A DNA stretch of 30,515 bases, from the NCBI GenBank assembly GCA_902490005.1, contig CABUCM010000034.1, positions 1 through 30,515 on the forward strand, read 5' to 3'. The position numbers and the translations under genes were made by a program. Source of the DNA: an uncultured Ruminiclostridium sp. GTDB lineage: Bacteria; Bacillota; Clostridia; Oscillospirales; Acutalibacteraceae. This document shows, piece after piece, positions 15,805-23,839 of the stretch; the stretch's first letter is position 1; each line of letters opens with the position of its first letter. Below the pieces are notes generated by a model that had not been told where the DNA came from, ran no database searches, and worked only from the letters and a program-made list of their open reading frames with translations.

Positions 15805-18372
15805 ATGATAGAACAAGGGATTCGGCGCAGGTCTTTAGACGAATTGGAAAAGGAACTATGGGCCTGCGGGCCCTCCCTGTTGGATCTTCCGGAAACCGAG
15901 ATGCTGCTGCTGCCGGGGGACCAGCCGAAGCACTGTGAGCGCCTGCCGGAGCAAAGCCTGAACGGGGCTTGGGAAATGGCCTTTGACGGGGACGAGGAGC
16001 AGCGGCTGGAGCCGTCCGCTCCCTGGAAGGATGCCGTGCAGGCCCAGGTCCCGTGCAGCGTGCATACCGCCTTGTTTCAAGCTGGCGTCATCCCGGATCC
16101 AACGGTGGGACGAAACGATAAAATCGCCCGGGAGTACTGTTATAAAACCTGGTGGTTTCGCAGAAGCTTCCGCCGGGACCCGGCGGTGGCCTGCCCGGTG
16201 CTGTGCTTTGCGGGGATATGCTATTACGCCAAGGTATGGCTCAATGGAGTGTATCTGGGGGAGCACAAGGGCATGTTCGGCGGCCCGGAATTTGAAGTGG
16301 GGGCTTTGCTGCGGGAGGAAAACACCCTGGTTGTCAAAATAGAGAACGCCCCGGCGGACCCCCAGCCCTACACGGATTTCATGGATAACGACGAGGGCTG
16401 GAAGCAGGGGGTGGTTATCAACTGCGTGTACGGCTGGCACTACGCCTGCCTGCCCTCCAGGGGAATCTGGGACGCCGTCACGCTGCAAAGCCGGCCGCGG
16501 GTACTGCTGGAGAAGCCCTTTCTCGCCACGGCGGATGCGGGCAAGGGCCTGGTGGACTTGTGTCTAAGGGTCCAGGGCGCCTTTGAGCGGGCGGAAATTG
16601 TGGGCACCATTCTGCCGGAAAACTTCAGCGGGGAGGCGTGCTGCTTCGACTTTTGCTGGGAAAATCAAAACGGAAACCTGCGGCTGCGTCTGAAGATCCC
16701 AAACTCGCGGCAGTGGTGGCCCCTGGACCGGGGGGAACAGAACCTTTACCGGCTGGAGCTGTCCTTTTACCCCCAGGACGGCCTGCCGCAGCATTTCAGC
16801 GAAACCTTCGGAATACGCACCATTGAGATGGCCCCCATGCCCGGCGGGCCCCGGGAGGACCAATACAACTGGCAGTTCGTGGTTAATGGAAAGCCTATTT
16901 TCGTCAAAGGCGTCAACTGGTGTACCACCGACGTGCTGCTCCGGTTCACCAAGGAGCGGTACGACCGGTTTTTAGAGCTGGCGGCCCTGCAGCATATACA
17001 GCTGCTGCGGGCCTGGGGCGGCGGGATGCCGGAAAGCGATTACTTTTATGACCGCTGCGACCGGCTGGGGATCATGGTAATGCAGGAATGGCCCACAAGC
17101 TGGGACAGCCACAAGCTTCAGCCGGTGGATGTCCTGTGCGAGACCGTCCGCTACGCCGTACCCCGGCTGAGAAACCATCCTTCCCTGGCCCTGTGGTGCG
17201 GCGGCAACGAATCCAGCCAGGCGGACGGCGAGACCATGGACGCCATGGCGCGGCTCACCTTTGAACTGGATGGCAGCCGGCCCTTTCACCGCACCTCCCC
17301 CTGGGGCGGGGAAATTCACAACTATGACCCCTATTGGAATATGCGGGATATGGACACAAGCCTTCAGCTGGACTCCCCCTTCCTGGGGGAATTTGGTATG
17401 GCCTCCGCGCCAAACCTTTCCAGTGTCCTGCGGTATCTGGATGAAAAGGACAAAACCCTTTGGCCCCCGGACCAAAGGGGGAGCTTCTGCCACCACACGC
17501 CTAAGTTTAACCAGCCCCTGCCCCATACGGACATGGAGCATATCGGCCTGCACCTGAAAATGTTCAGCAAGGGAGAAACCATGGAGGACTGGATCTGGGC
17601 CTCCCAGATGTCCCAGGCCACCTGCATCCGGCATACGCTGGAAGCCTACCGCAGCCGGTGGCCCCGCTGCGCCGCGGTGTGCTATTATAAGCTGACGGAT
17701 GTATATCCGGCCTGCTCCTGGTCCACGGTGGATTATTACGGGGTTCCAAAGCTTTCCTACTATTTTATCGCCGACAGCTACGCGCCCCTGCACGGATGCG
17801 TGCTGTTTGATTCCCTTTCCTGCAAGGGGGGCCTTGACGCCCCGGTGGTTCTGCTGGATGACAAGGGCGAGGCGCTGGGCCTGCCCTGCGAGGTAAAGGT
17901 GACGGCCTATGACGGCTTTCTGAGAGAGCTGAAAAGCCAAAGCTTTCCAGTGGAGGGCTCCGGGCGGCCTGTCACGGCGATGGGAACGTTTCAGCTGACG
18001 GAAAAGCAGGCCCAGTCGGAACCCTTGCTGCTCACGGTGGAAACCCTGCGGAACGGCGAAAGCGTGGACAGAACCTTCTATTGGCAGAATTTCCGGGACC
18101 GTCCCGGCTGCCTGCTGGAGCTTCCCAAAACCAGCTTAAAGGCTTCCGCAGGAGAAGGCGCTGTCAAAATTCTCAATACTGGGAAAACGCCTGCGGTGGG
18201 GGTTTCTGTTGCCTGTCGGGAGCGGGAGGAAACCTTCCTCACCGAGGACAGCCTTTTCTGGCTGGCGCCGGGGGAGGTGCGGGTTATCCGGGTGAACCAG
18301 GCTCAGGGAGTAACCGTGGGCGCCTGGAACGCCCGGGAAGAACCCGCCTCCGTGGAAGAAACTGGCTTCTGA
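15805..18372 (+). CDS. GH2 glycosidase, beta-mannosidase-like, cytoplasmic
   Basis: The protein has 855 residues and no signal peptide. The N-terminal GH2 sandwich (LNGAWEMAFD, VPCSVHTALFQAGVIPDP) is the form seen in beta-mannosidases. An immunoglobulin-like domain and a TIM barrel follow, with VNGKPIFVKGVNW, LLRAWGGGMPESDYFYDRCD and LGIMVMQEWP. The predicted acid/base is E469 in LWCGGNE and the nucleophile is E529 in FLGEFGMAS. The 60-residue gap between them is shorter than in well-studied GH2 enzymes. Because the acid/base is Glu, a CsxA-type exo-glucosaminidase (Asp there) is less likely. The product could be beta-mannosidase, or another GH2 activity acting on imported oligosaccharides. 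It follows the scaffold gene by 73 bases in the same operon. Confidence 0.85.
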   Translation: MIEQGIRRRSLDELEKELWACGPSLLDLPETEMLLLPGDQPKHCERLPEQSLNGAWEMAFDGDEEQRLEPSAPWKDAVQAQVPCSVHTALFQAGVIPDPTVGRNDKIAREYCYKTWWFRRSFRRDPAVACPVLCFAGICYYAKVWLNGVYLGEHKGMFGGPEFEVGALLREENTLVVKIENAPADPQPYTDFMDNDEGWKQGVVINCVYGWHYACLPSRGIWDAVTLQSRPRVLLEKPFLATADAGKGLVDLCLRVQGAFERAEIVGTILPENFSGEACCFDFCWENQNGNLRLRLKIPNSRQWWPLDRGEQNLYRLELSFYPQDGLPQHFSETFGIRTIEMAPMPGGPREDQYNWQFVVNGKPIFVKGVNWCTTDVLLRFTKERYDRFLELAALQHIQLLRAWGGGMPESDYFYDRCDRLGIMVMQEWPTSWDSHKLQPVDVLCETVRYAVPRLRNHPSLALWCGGNESSQADGETMDAMARLTFELDGSRPFHRTSPWGGEIHNYDPYWNMRDMDTSLQLDSPFLGEFGMASAPNLSSVLRYLDEKDKTLWPPDQRGSFCHHTPKFNQPLPHTDMEHIGLHLKMFSKGETMEDWIWASQMSQATCIRHTLEAYRSRWPRCAAVCYYKLTDVYPACSWSTVDYYGVPKLSYYFIADSYAPLHGCVLFDSLSCKGGLDAPVVLLDDKGEALGLPCEVKVTAYDGFLRELKSQSFPVEGSGRPVTAMGTFQLTEKQAQSEPLLLTVETLRNGESVDRTFYWQNFRDRPGCLLELPKTSLKASAGEGAVKILNTGKTPAVGVSVACREREETFLTEDSLFWLAPGEVRVIRVNQAQGVTVGAWNAREEPASVEETGF

Positions 18373-18425
18373 TCCATGAAACCCAATGAGGCGTAAGCCG
18401 GAAAAGAACAGAAAAATAGAAATAA

Positions 18426-18514
18426 CCCCGCCGCCTGTAAAAAGGGCGGCGGGGTGAAACAATGCCGCGGGGCTTCCGGCGGGGCGCTGTCCCCGCCGGT
18501 CCCTGTGAGACAGG
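18426..18514 (+). promoter_or_regulatory. Three consecutive stem-loops in the leader of the epimerase gene
   Basis: In 89 bases there are three hairpins: CCCCGCCGCC/GGCGGCGGGG (18426-18435 with 18445-18454, 10 bp), CCGGCGGGG/CCCCGCCGG (18476-18484 with 18491-18499, 9 bp, 6-base loop) and CCTGT/ACAGG (18502-18506 with 18510-18514). The AAGGAGG ribosome site begins 4 bases after the last. No T-run follows any of them. They could separate mRNA levels of GH2 and the downstream isomerase genes, or control translation of the epimerase. Confidence 0.5.
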
Positions 18515-18534
18515 CGCAAGGAGGAAGGCTTTTT

Positions 18535-19410
18535 ATGAATCAGATAGGAATTTACTACGCTTATTGGGAGCGGGAATGGGAGGCGGACTTTTCCCCCTAT
18601 TTACAAAAGGTGAAAAAGCTGGGCTTCGACGTATTGGAGCTGGCCGCCGGCTCCCTGCTGGAAATGAGCGAGGGGCAAAGGCGCCGCCTGGCGGCCGGAG
18701 CAAAGGAAACCGGCCTGGAGCTCACCTATTGTATCGGCTTGCCGCCGGAATATGATATGGCGAGCCTGGACGGGACGGTGAGAAGAAACGGGATCGAATA
18801 CATGAAAAGGCTGCTGGAGGCTATTTACCAAATGGGAGGAAGCCTGATCGGCGGCATTATTTATGCTGCCTGGCCCGGCGTGCCCCGGACCGGGATCGCA
18901 GATAAAACGCCATGGTGGGACCAGAGCGTGGAGTCGGTACGGGAGGTCTCCCAAACCGCCCGGGATTACGGCATTCTTTATTGCCTGGAGATCGTCAACC
19001 GCTACGAGCAGTTTCTGCTGAATACCGCCGCGGAGGGGATGCGGTTCCTCCGGGAGGTGGAAAGCCCCAACGTAAAGCTGCTGCTGGACGCTTTTCATAT
19101 GAACATTGAAGAGGACTGCATTGGAGAAAGCATTCTGGCAGCTGGCGACGCTATCGGCCATTTCCACATTGGGGAATGCAACCGGAAAGTGCCGGGCAAG
19201 GGCCATATGCCCTGGCGGGAGATCGCGGACGCTTTGAAGGGCGCGGGCTATCAGGGGAAAATTGTGATGGAGCCCTTTGTGAGAATGGGCGGCACGGTGG
19301 GCCAGAATATCAAGGTTTGGAGGAACCTGGCCCCTGAGGCCGAAAGCGGTATGGATCAAGACGCCAGGGAGGCGCTGGAATTTATCAGGGGCCTATTTAC
19401 GGAAAAGTAA
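18535..19410 (+). CDS. Ketose 3-epimerase, D-psicose/D-tagatose 3-epimerase family
   Basis: This 291-residue TIM-barrel protein closely resembles D-psicose (allulose) 3-epimerases of clostridia: GIYYAYWEREWEAD, FDVLELAAG, SVESVREVSQTA, DAFHMNIEED, GECNRKVPGKG and VMEPFVRMGGTVGQNIKVWR are shared blocks. The metal-binding set is E152, D185, H211 and E246, with substrate contacts H188 and R217, all present. These enzymes invert C3 of free ketoses, for example D-fructose/D-psicose or L-ribulose/L-xylulose. The ATG at 18535 has AAGGAGG 10 bases upstream. An in-frame start 81 bases earlier would lie within the hairpin leader. With the isomerase gene 14 bases downstream, it probably acts on the ketose made from an aldose released by the glycosidases. 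Confidence 0.92.
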   Translation: MNQIGIYYAYWEREWEADFSPYLQKVKKLGFDVLELAAGSLLEMSEGQRRRLAAGAKETGLELTYCIGLPPEYDMASLDGTVRRNGIEYMKRLLEAIYQMGGSLIGGIIYAAWPGVPRTGIADKTPWWDQSVESVREVSQTARDYGILYCLEIVNRYEQFLLNTAAEGMRFLREVESPNVKLLLDAFHMNIEEDCIGESILAAGDAIGHFHIGECNRKVPGKGHMPWREIADALKGAGYQGKIVMEPFVRMGGTVGQNIKVWRNLAPEAESGMDQDAREALEFIRGLFTEK

Positions 19411-19424
19411 GGAGAAATATAAAT

Positions 19425-20855
19425 ATGGAGACAAATACGGCAAAAAGAAAAATCGGGCTGCTAACCATGTCCGACGGCAGAAGCTACCTGCACAACGAGG
19501 CCTATGATACCATGATGCGGTATCAAAACGACATCCAAAAGGCTCTGGAAGCTACCGGCCAGTTCCAGGTGGTAGCGGGAGCGGCCCCGGTCAACAGCAA
19601 TGTGCTGGCCAAGGCCGAGGCGGAACGCCTGCGCCGGGAAGGGGTGGAGGCCACGATTTTTAATTATTCCATCTGGTGCTATCCCCAGTATTCGGCGGTG
19701 GCGGCGGGCATCGCCCCCGGGCCGTTTCTGCTGTTTTGCAACCTGCACCCGTCGGAGTGCGGCATGGTGGGTATGCTGGCGGCGGCCGGCACCATGGACC
19801 AGCTGGGCCGCCCCTACGGCAGGATTTGGGGATCGATCCAGGAGCCGGAAACCCTGGAAAAGGTGTGCCGGTTTTTAATGGCCGCCTGCGCCATCAATCG
19901 GCTGAAGGGCCAGACCTTCGGCAACTTCGGGGGCCGTCCCCTGGGGATGTATACGGCGGTGGCCAACCTGGAGCAGTGGCAGCGGGAATTCGGCATCGAT
20001 GTGGAAAACATCGAGCAGGACGATATCATCCGGGCCGGGGAGCAGGCCGGAGAGGAGCAGGTGGAGCATGCGTTCCGGTGGCTGATGGAAAACGCGCGGG
20101 AGATCGCCTACGACGGCAAGGGGCTGACCCCTGAAAAGCTGAAGCTGCAAATCCGCTCCTATTATGGACTGCGGTCCATCATCGGGGAAAGGAACCTGGA
20201 TTTTATCGGCATCAAGGCCCACGGGGATCTGACGGACCGCTACGTTACGATGGATGTGGCGGAGGCCTTTTTAAATGACCCTTACGACTGGGATGGCCCT
20301 CATGAGCCTATTGTAGCCGCCACAGAGGCGGATATGGACGGCGCCCTCACCATGCAGATTTTCAAACTGATGACGGGCAAGCCTGTCCTGTTTGCGGATG
20401 TGCGCCATTATGACCGGGAAAACAACGTGTGGTTCTTTTCCAATTCCGGCACCCACGCCACCTTTTATGCCGGCGGCTCCTATGACCCCAAGGTGAACCT
20501 GAAGGAGGTCACCCTGTACCCTGAAACCTTCTATTACCCCGCCGGCGGCGCCAGCATCCACCATTTTGCCGCGCCGGGAAAGGTGACCCTGGCCCGGCTT
20601 TCCCGGAAAGACGGAAAGTACCGGGTAACCGTGGTGCCGGCGGAGATCGTCCGGTTCAGCCGGGAAAGGATGCTCCAGATGGGCCAGACCACCACGCCTG
20701 CGTGGCCGGTGGCCTTTACCCGGCTGAACGTTGATGCGGAGGAATTTTTGACCCGGTTCCCCTGCAACCACATTCACGGGGTTTACGGCGACCACGTAAA
20801 GGAATGGGAAACCTTCGCCGCCTTGACGGGTATGGAGTTCACCCTGCTGGGCTGA
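19425..20855 (+). CDS. L-fucose/L-arabinose isomerase-family protein
   Basis: This 476-residue protein has the fold markers of the fucose/arabinose isomerase family: an N-terminal SDGRSYLHNE region, the NFGGRPLGMYTAV block, IGIKAHGDLTDRYVTMDVAEAFLND, and ATEADMDGALTMQIFKLMTGKPVLFADVRHYD. The C-terminus has PCNHIHGVYGDHVKEWE. By analogy with FucI the Mn ligands would be E301, D325 and H449 or H451. The reaction would be aldose-ketose isomerisation. Because GH127 enzymes release L-arabinose, an L-arabinose to L-ribulose step is attractive, but L-fucose, D-arabinose or another sugar is equally allowed by sequence. It is the last gene of the rightward operon, and no kinase follows. Confidence 0.85.
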   Translation: METNTAKRKIGLLTMSDGRSYLHNEAYDTMMRYQNDIQKALEATGQFQVVAGAAPVNSNVLAKAEAERLRREGVEATIFNYSIWCYPQYSAVAAGIAPGPFLLFCNLHPSECGMVGMLAAAGTMDQLGRPYGRIWGSIQEPETLEKVCRFLMAACAINRLKGQTFGNFGGRPLGMYTAVANLEQWQREFGIDVENIEQDDIIRAGEQAGEEQVEHAFRWLMENAREIAYDGKGLTPEKLKLQIRSYYGLRSIIGERNLDFIGIKAHGDLTDRYVTMDVAEAFLNDPYDWDGPHEPIVAATEADMDGALTMQIFKLMTGKPVLFADVRHYDRENNVWFFSNSGTHATFYAGGSYDPKVNLKEVTLYPETFYYPAGGASIHHFAAPGKVTLARLSRKDGKYRVTVVPAEIVRFSRERMLQMGQTTTPAWPVAFTRLNVDAEEFLTRFPCNHIHGVYGDHVKEWETFAALTGMEFTLLG

Positions 20856-20859
20856 ATCC

Positions 20860-20905
20860 AGCGGGCGGCTCTTCACCCATTTGAGGGCCTGGTCCCGCTT
20901 TTTTT
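20860..20905 (+). terminator. Possible terminator after the isomerase gene
   Basis: AGCGGG (20860-20865) and CCCGCT (20894-20899) can pair over a long loop, followed directly by a run of seven T. The stem is short and the loop long, so this is only a candidate. Confidence 0.4.
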
Positions 20906-20911
20906 GCTGAT

Positions 20912-20944
20912 AAGAACAGGCCCGGGACGCCGGGCCTGTTCTTT
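20912..20944. terminator. Strong 14-bp hairpin downstream of the isomerase gene
   Basis: AAGAACAGGCCCGG and its perfect complement surround a GACG loop. It is followed by only TTG on the plus strand. The stem is strong enough to end transcription or protect the mRNA 3' end, but it lacks a long U-run. It may work together with the T-run just before it. Confidence 0.5.
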
Positions 20945-21143
20945 GCCGCTTAAGCAAGATAAAACCCCGGTTGTACCGGGAATGGGTAAAAATGCTTTCG
21001 GAAAAGGCTTCCCCCAGGGAAGCGATCTCCGGCAGCGATGAAAAAAGCAATCTCCCGATATCATAAAGCGAAATATCGTGGAGCGCCGTCTCCCCGGCGG
21101 TATCGCCTGTATTGCGGTGATAATAATTCAGCCCCTTGAGGGG
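20935..21143 (-). pseudogene. Possible C-terminal gene fragment, unidentified
   Basis: The minus-strand frame from 21143 leftwards reads like real protein (YYHRNTGDTAGETALHDISL, then YDIGRLLFSSLPEIASLGEA and FSESIFTHSRYNRGFILLKR). It has no start codon of its own with a ribosome site, is closed upstream by a TAG at 21144-21146, and runs without a stop through the hairpin at 20912-20944. I do not recognise the family. It may be the tail of a lost gene or a chance frame. Confidence 0.25.
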
Positions 21144-21237
21144 CTAAATCCCTGTTGTGCTTTTCTAGGGCTTGCGCACACCGCCGCTTTCGTGGCGGTT
21201 AGGATTTTCCGCCGGGGTAACTGGGAATCACGGGGAT

Positions 21238-21267
21238 TTGCTATTTTGGAACCATTGGGTTTATAAT
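21238..21267 (+). promoter_or_regulatory. Promoter of nagA
   Basis: TTGCTA (21238-21243) and a perfect TATAAT (21262-21267) are 18 bases apart. Transcription from here would give a leader of about 135 bases before the nagA start codon. Confidence 0.6.
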
Positions 21268-21284
21268 GGCAGTAGAAGAAAAAT

Positions 21285-21391
21285 CCATGGCTGCCGCCGG
21301 GAAGTCGGGTTCCCTTAGAAAGGGGGCGGCCATGGGAGACTGAAGCGGGGGCTACCCGCTTTGGAAGGCGCGGCTTTGGTCCGAAAGCCGC
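21285..21391 (+). promoter_or_regulatory. Structured leader of nagA (three hairpins)
   Basis: The leader folds into a long stem (CCATGG plus CCGCC with GGCGG plus CCATGG, 21285-21335, 3-base bulge) enclosing CCCTT/AAGGG. A second hairpin AAGCGGG/CCCGCTT lies at 21343-21361 and a third GCGGCTTT/AAAGCCGC at 21370-21391. The ribosome site GGGAGG follows the last one by 4 bases. It matches no riboswitch class I recognise. Confidence 0.4.
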
Positions 21392-21409
21392 AGAAGGGAG
21401 GCGGCCGTC

Positions 21410-22573
21410 ATGCGGTTAACCAATGGAATGATTTTAGACGGGAATTTCACCCTGGCGCCTAAAGATATCGTGGTCCAGGGGGAGCGGATCGCCGCCCTGC
21501 CGCCCTGGGAAAAGGGAACACAGGGCGATACGGTGGACCTTTCCGGCAAGCTGGTGGTGCCGGGGTTCATAGATCAGCATACCCACGGCTGCGGCGGGTT
21601 CGACGTGGAAGACGGCTCCTTGGAGGCGATCCGCGCCATGTCCCAGGAACTGGCCCGGCACGGGGTGACATCCTTCTGCCCCACCGTGATGTCTGGGCCC
21701 CTGGATAAGCTGCCCGGAATTGTAGACGCGGTGCGCGGAAGTGAAAAACGGGGGCTTTGGGGGGCGTATCCTCACGGCGTGCGTTTGGAGGGGCCTTATT
21801 TGTCGCCGGCAAAGAAAGGGGCCCAAAAGGAAGAGTATCTGCGAAAGCCCTCTGTGGACGAATTTTTAAGCCTATGGGACAGGTTCCCGGGCTGGATCAA
21901 AATGGTGGACCTGGCCCCGGAGCTGGAGGGCGCCGCGGATTTTCTCCGGCAGGTGAGCCGGAAATGCGCGGTATCCCTGGGGCATACTTCTGTCACCTAC
22001 CAAGGGGCGCTGGAGGCCTTTCGCCTGGGAGCGAGCCAGGCAACCCACTTGTTCAACGGCATGGCGGCTTTGAACCATCGGGAGCCGGGGCTGGCCGGCG
22101 CGGTGCTGGACCACCCCCAGGCCAGGGGAGAACTGATCTGCGACGGCGTTCATATCCATCCCGCCGTGGTGCGGCTGGCGTTTCGGCTGCTGGGGGAGGA
22201 CCGGGCCGTGGTGGTCAGCGACTCCATGCGGGGAGCGGGAATGCCCGACGGCGAATACACCCTTGGCGGGCAGAAGGTCCGGGTACAGCGGGGAAAAGCC
22301 CTGCTGGAAAACGGGGCCATTGCCGGCTCCGTTACCAATCTGCACCAGGAACTGCGCAATCTTTTGGAATACGGCGTTCCCATGAAGGAGGCCATTAAGG
22401 CGATGACCATCAATCCCGCCGTTCAATTGGGGGTGGCGGAGGATACGGGAAGCATCGAGGAGGGAAAATACGCGGATCTGGTAGTCCTTGACCGGAACTA
22501 CGATATTTACATGGTGATGGTAAAGGGAACTATTATTGAAAAACACGGAAAAAAGGCGGCTCTAGAGGACTGA
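21410..22573 (+). CDS. nagA: N-acetylglucosamine-6-phosphate deacetylase
   Basis: This 387-residue amidohydrolase converts GlcNAc-6-phosphate to glucosamine-6-phosphate plus acetate in the cytoplasm. The metal-site motifs are in order: HTH (H57, H59), LEGPY (E127), LGHT (H192), THLFNGM (H213) and VVSDSM (D271). CDGVHIHP and GSVTNLHQ are also typical of NagA. GGGAGG lies 8 bases before the ATG. It stands alone, with its own promoter and a terminator overlapping its stop codon, and no nagB is next to it. It may serve amino-sugar recycling rather than the arabinan locus. Confidence 0.93.
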   Translation: MRLTNGMILDGNFTLAPKDIVVQGERIAALPPWEKGTQGDTVDLSGKLVVPGFIDQHTHGCGGFDVEDGSLEAIRAMSQELARHGVTSFCPTVMSGPLDKLPGIVDAVRGSEKRGLWGAYPHGVRLEGPYLSPAKKGAQKEEYLRKPSVDEFLSLWDRFPGWIKMVDLAPELEGAADFLRQVSRKCAVSLGHTSVTYQGALEAFRLGASQATHLFNGMAALNHREPGLAGAVLDHPQARGELICDGVHIHPAVVRLAFRLLGEDRAVVVSDSMRGAGMPDGEYTLGGQKVRVQRGKALLENGAIAGSVTNLHQELRNLLEYGVPMKEAIKAMTINPAVQLGVAEDTGSIEEGKYADLVVLDRNYDIYMVMVKGTIIEKHGKKAALED

Positions 22574-22595
22574 TCCCAAAGGCCGCCTTGTTTTT
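22553..22595 (+). terminator. Terminator of nagA
   Basis: AAGGCGGC (22553-22560) and GCCGCCTT (22582-22589) form an 8-bp stem, followed by GTTTTT. The left arm lies inside the last codons of nagA and the stop codon is in the loop. Confidence 0.65.
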
Positions 22596-22669
22596 CAGGG
22601 GGATTCGCCCACCGGGCCCCCGGAGGTGGCACAAAATGCAAAAAATGTCGGGAAGGCGCGAAAACAAAT

Positions 22670-22699
22670 TTGGTCATTTCCCCCATTGTATGGTATAAT
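22670..22699 (+). promoter_or_regulatory. Probable promoter entering the dispersed repeat, upstream of the esterase genes
   Basis: TTGGTC (22670-22675) and a perfect TATAAT (22694-22699), 18 bases apart, include an extended -10 TGG before TATAAT. The -10 box overlaps the end of the inverted repeat copy, so the repeat itself would form the 5' leader of the three-gene unit at 22898-25753. Confidence 0.45.
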
Positions 22700-22817
22700 A
22701 ACCTCACGCCATAGAGGTTGGCAAAGCCGCCGATGGCTGAGAACGCTTAACCATTTATAAAAAACGGCGAGGTTTTTCAAAAAAGAAGCAGGCTGTGCCA
22801 GCCTGCCGTAATGGTAT
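22697..22817 (-). repeat. Divergent inverted copy of the 124-bp repeat found at the right end
   Basis: Read on the minus strand, this 121-bp segment aligns along its length with the units at 30164-30515. It shares the ATGGCGTGAGGTTATT end, the CAGCCATCGGCGGCTTTGCC block, a GAAAAAC...GTTTTT hairpin and the GGCTGGCACAGCC hairpin. It is an older, more diverged copy in the opposite orientation. Confidence 0.8.
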
Positions 22818-22897
22818 TATCATTAAAATTTGTCATTAAAAACAATACGGCTTAAAAATGGCAAAACCGCCCTAGGGCAGCCACAGAAAGGATTTTT

Positions 22898-23839
22898 ATG
22901 GCGATCAACAAATTCATGCGCCTTGCGTTGAAGGTGCTTTCCTATCCTGATATCGACATTCGGAAAACGTATCAAATAGAGCGGTCTATCCGTTACTTAA
23001 AACTGCCGGCCCTGCTGCCCAAGGACCGGTGGAGCGACCATACCATCGCCGCAGAGGGCAGAGAGATCTTGACGCGGATTTACACGCCTGAAATCTACAC
23101 CGGAAAAAATACCCTGCTGTTTTTTCACGGCGGCGGATGGGTAACCGAGAGCATTGACACTTATAATAAGGTTTGTGACGCTTTGGCCCAAGCCACCCAA
23201 AGCCGGGTTGTTTCCGTGGAATACCGGCTGGCGCCGGAGCACCCCTTTCCCCAGGGATTAGATGACTGCTACGCGGCGGCCCGGGAGCTTTTTGTCAGGC
23301 CAAAAAGCTTTGGGTTTGATCCGGGAAAGGTGACGGTGGTCGGCGACAGCGCCGGTGGGAATCTTGCCGCGGCGGTTTCCCTGCGGGCCCGGGATGAGGG
23401 AGAGTTTTACATTCCCCGCCAGGTTTTGATTTACCCCGCCACCTATTACGACCACAGCGAGGCGTCGCCCTTTCCTTCCATTGTGGAAAACGGCAGCGAA
23501 TATTTGCTGACCTCTAAGCGGATCTGCGAATATATCGACCTATATAAGCGGGATGACAAGGATCTCCAAAATCCCTATTTCGCGCCGCTGCTGGCCAAGG
23601 ATTTTTCCAACCAGCCGGATACCTTGGTGATTACCGCGGAATTTGACCCCCTTCGGGATGAGGGAGAGGCCTACGGCAGAAAGCTACAGGAGGCGGGAAG
23701 CCGGGTGGTAGTCTACCGCATGAAGGACGCCCTGCACGGCTTTATGGGCCTTGGCACCGGCTATGTTCATGTGCGACGGGCCCACGCGCTGATTAAAACC
23801 TTTATCAATGGGGGTGGAACGAATGAATCAGCCCGGTAG
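22898..23839 (+). CDS. Alpha/beta hydrolase, HSL/acetyl-esterase family
   Basis: This 313-residue protein has the HSL-family oxyanion motif HGGGW (H77-G80), EYRLAPEHPFPQGLDDCYAA, and GDSAGGN with nucleophile S151. D250 (EFDPLRDEG) and H280 (LHGFMGLG) complete the triad. It should cleave short-chain acyl esters, perhaps de-acetylating sugars or other small molecules. No signal peptide is evident. AAAGGA precedes the ATG by 6 bases. Its 3' end overlaps the next gene by 17 bases, which suggests coupled translation and a linked function. Confidence 0.9.
   Translation: MAINKFMRLALKVLSYPDIDIRKTYQIERSIRYLKLPALLPKDRWSDHTIAAEGREILTRIYTPEIYTGKNTLLFFHGGGWVTESIDTYNKVCDALAQATQSRVVSVEYRLAPEHPFPQGLDDCYAAARELFVRPKSFGFDPGKVTVVGDSAGGNLAAAVSLRARDEGEFYIPRQVLIYPATYYDHSEASPFPSIVENGSEYLLTSKRICEYIDLYKRDDKDLQNPYFAPLLAKDFSNQPDTLVITAEFDPLRDEGEAYGRKLQEAGSRVVVYRMKDALHGFMGLGTGYVHVRRAHALIKTFINGGGTNESAR

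Noticed and set aside
21123..21199. Hairpins AGCCCC-TTGA-GGGGCT and ACCGCC...GGCGGT considered as insertion-sequence ends or a terminator
   Set aside because: No T-run, no target duplication, and no transposase remnant nearby.
21078..21266. 62-codon plus-strand frame before nagA
   Set aside because: GTG start without a ribosome site; it spans two hairpins and the nagA promoter and has no protein-like pattern.
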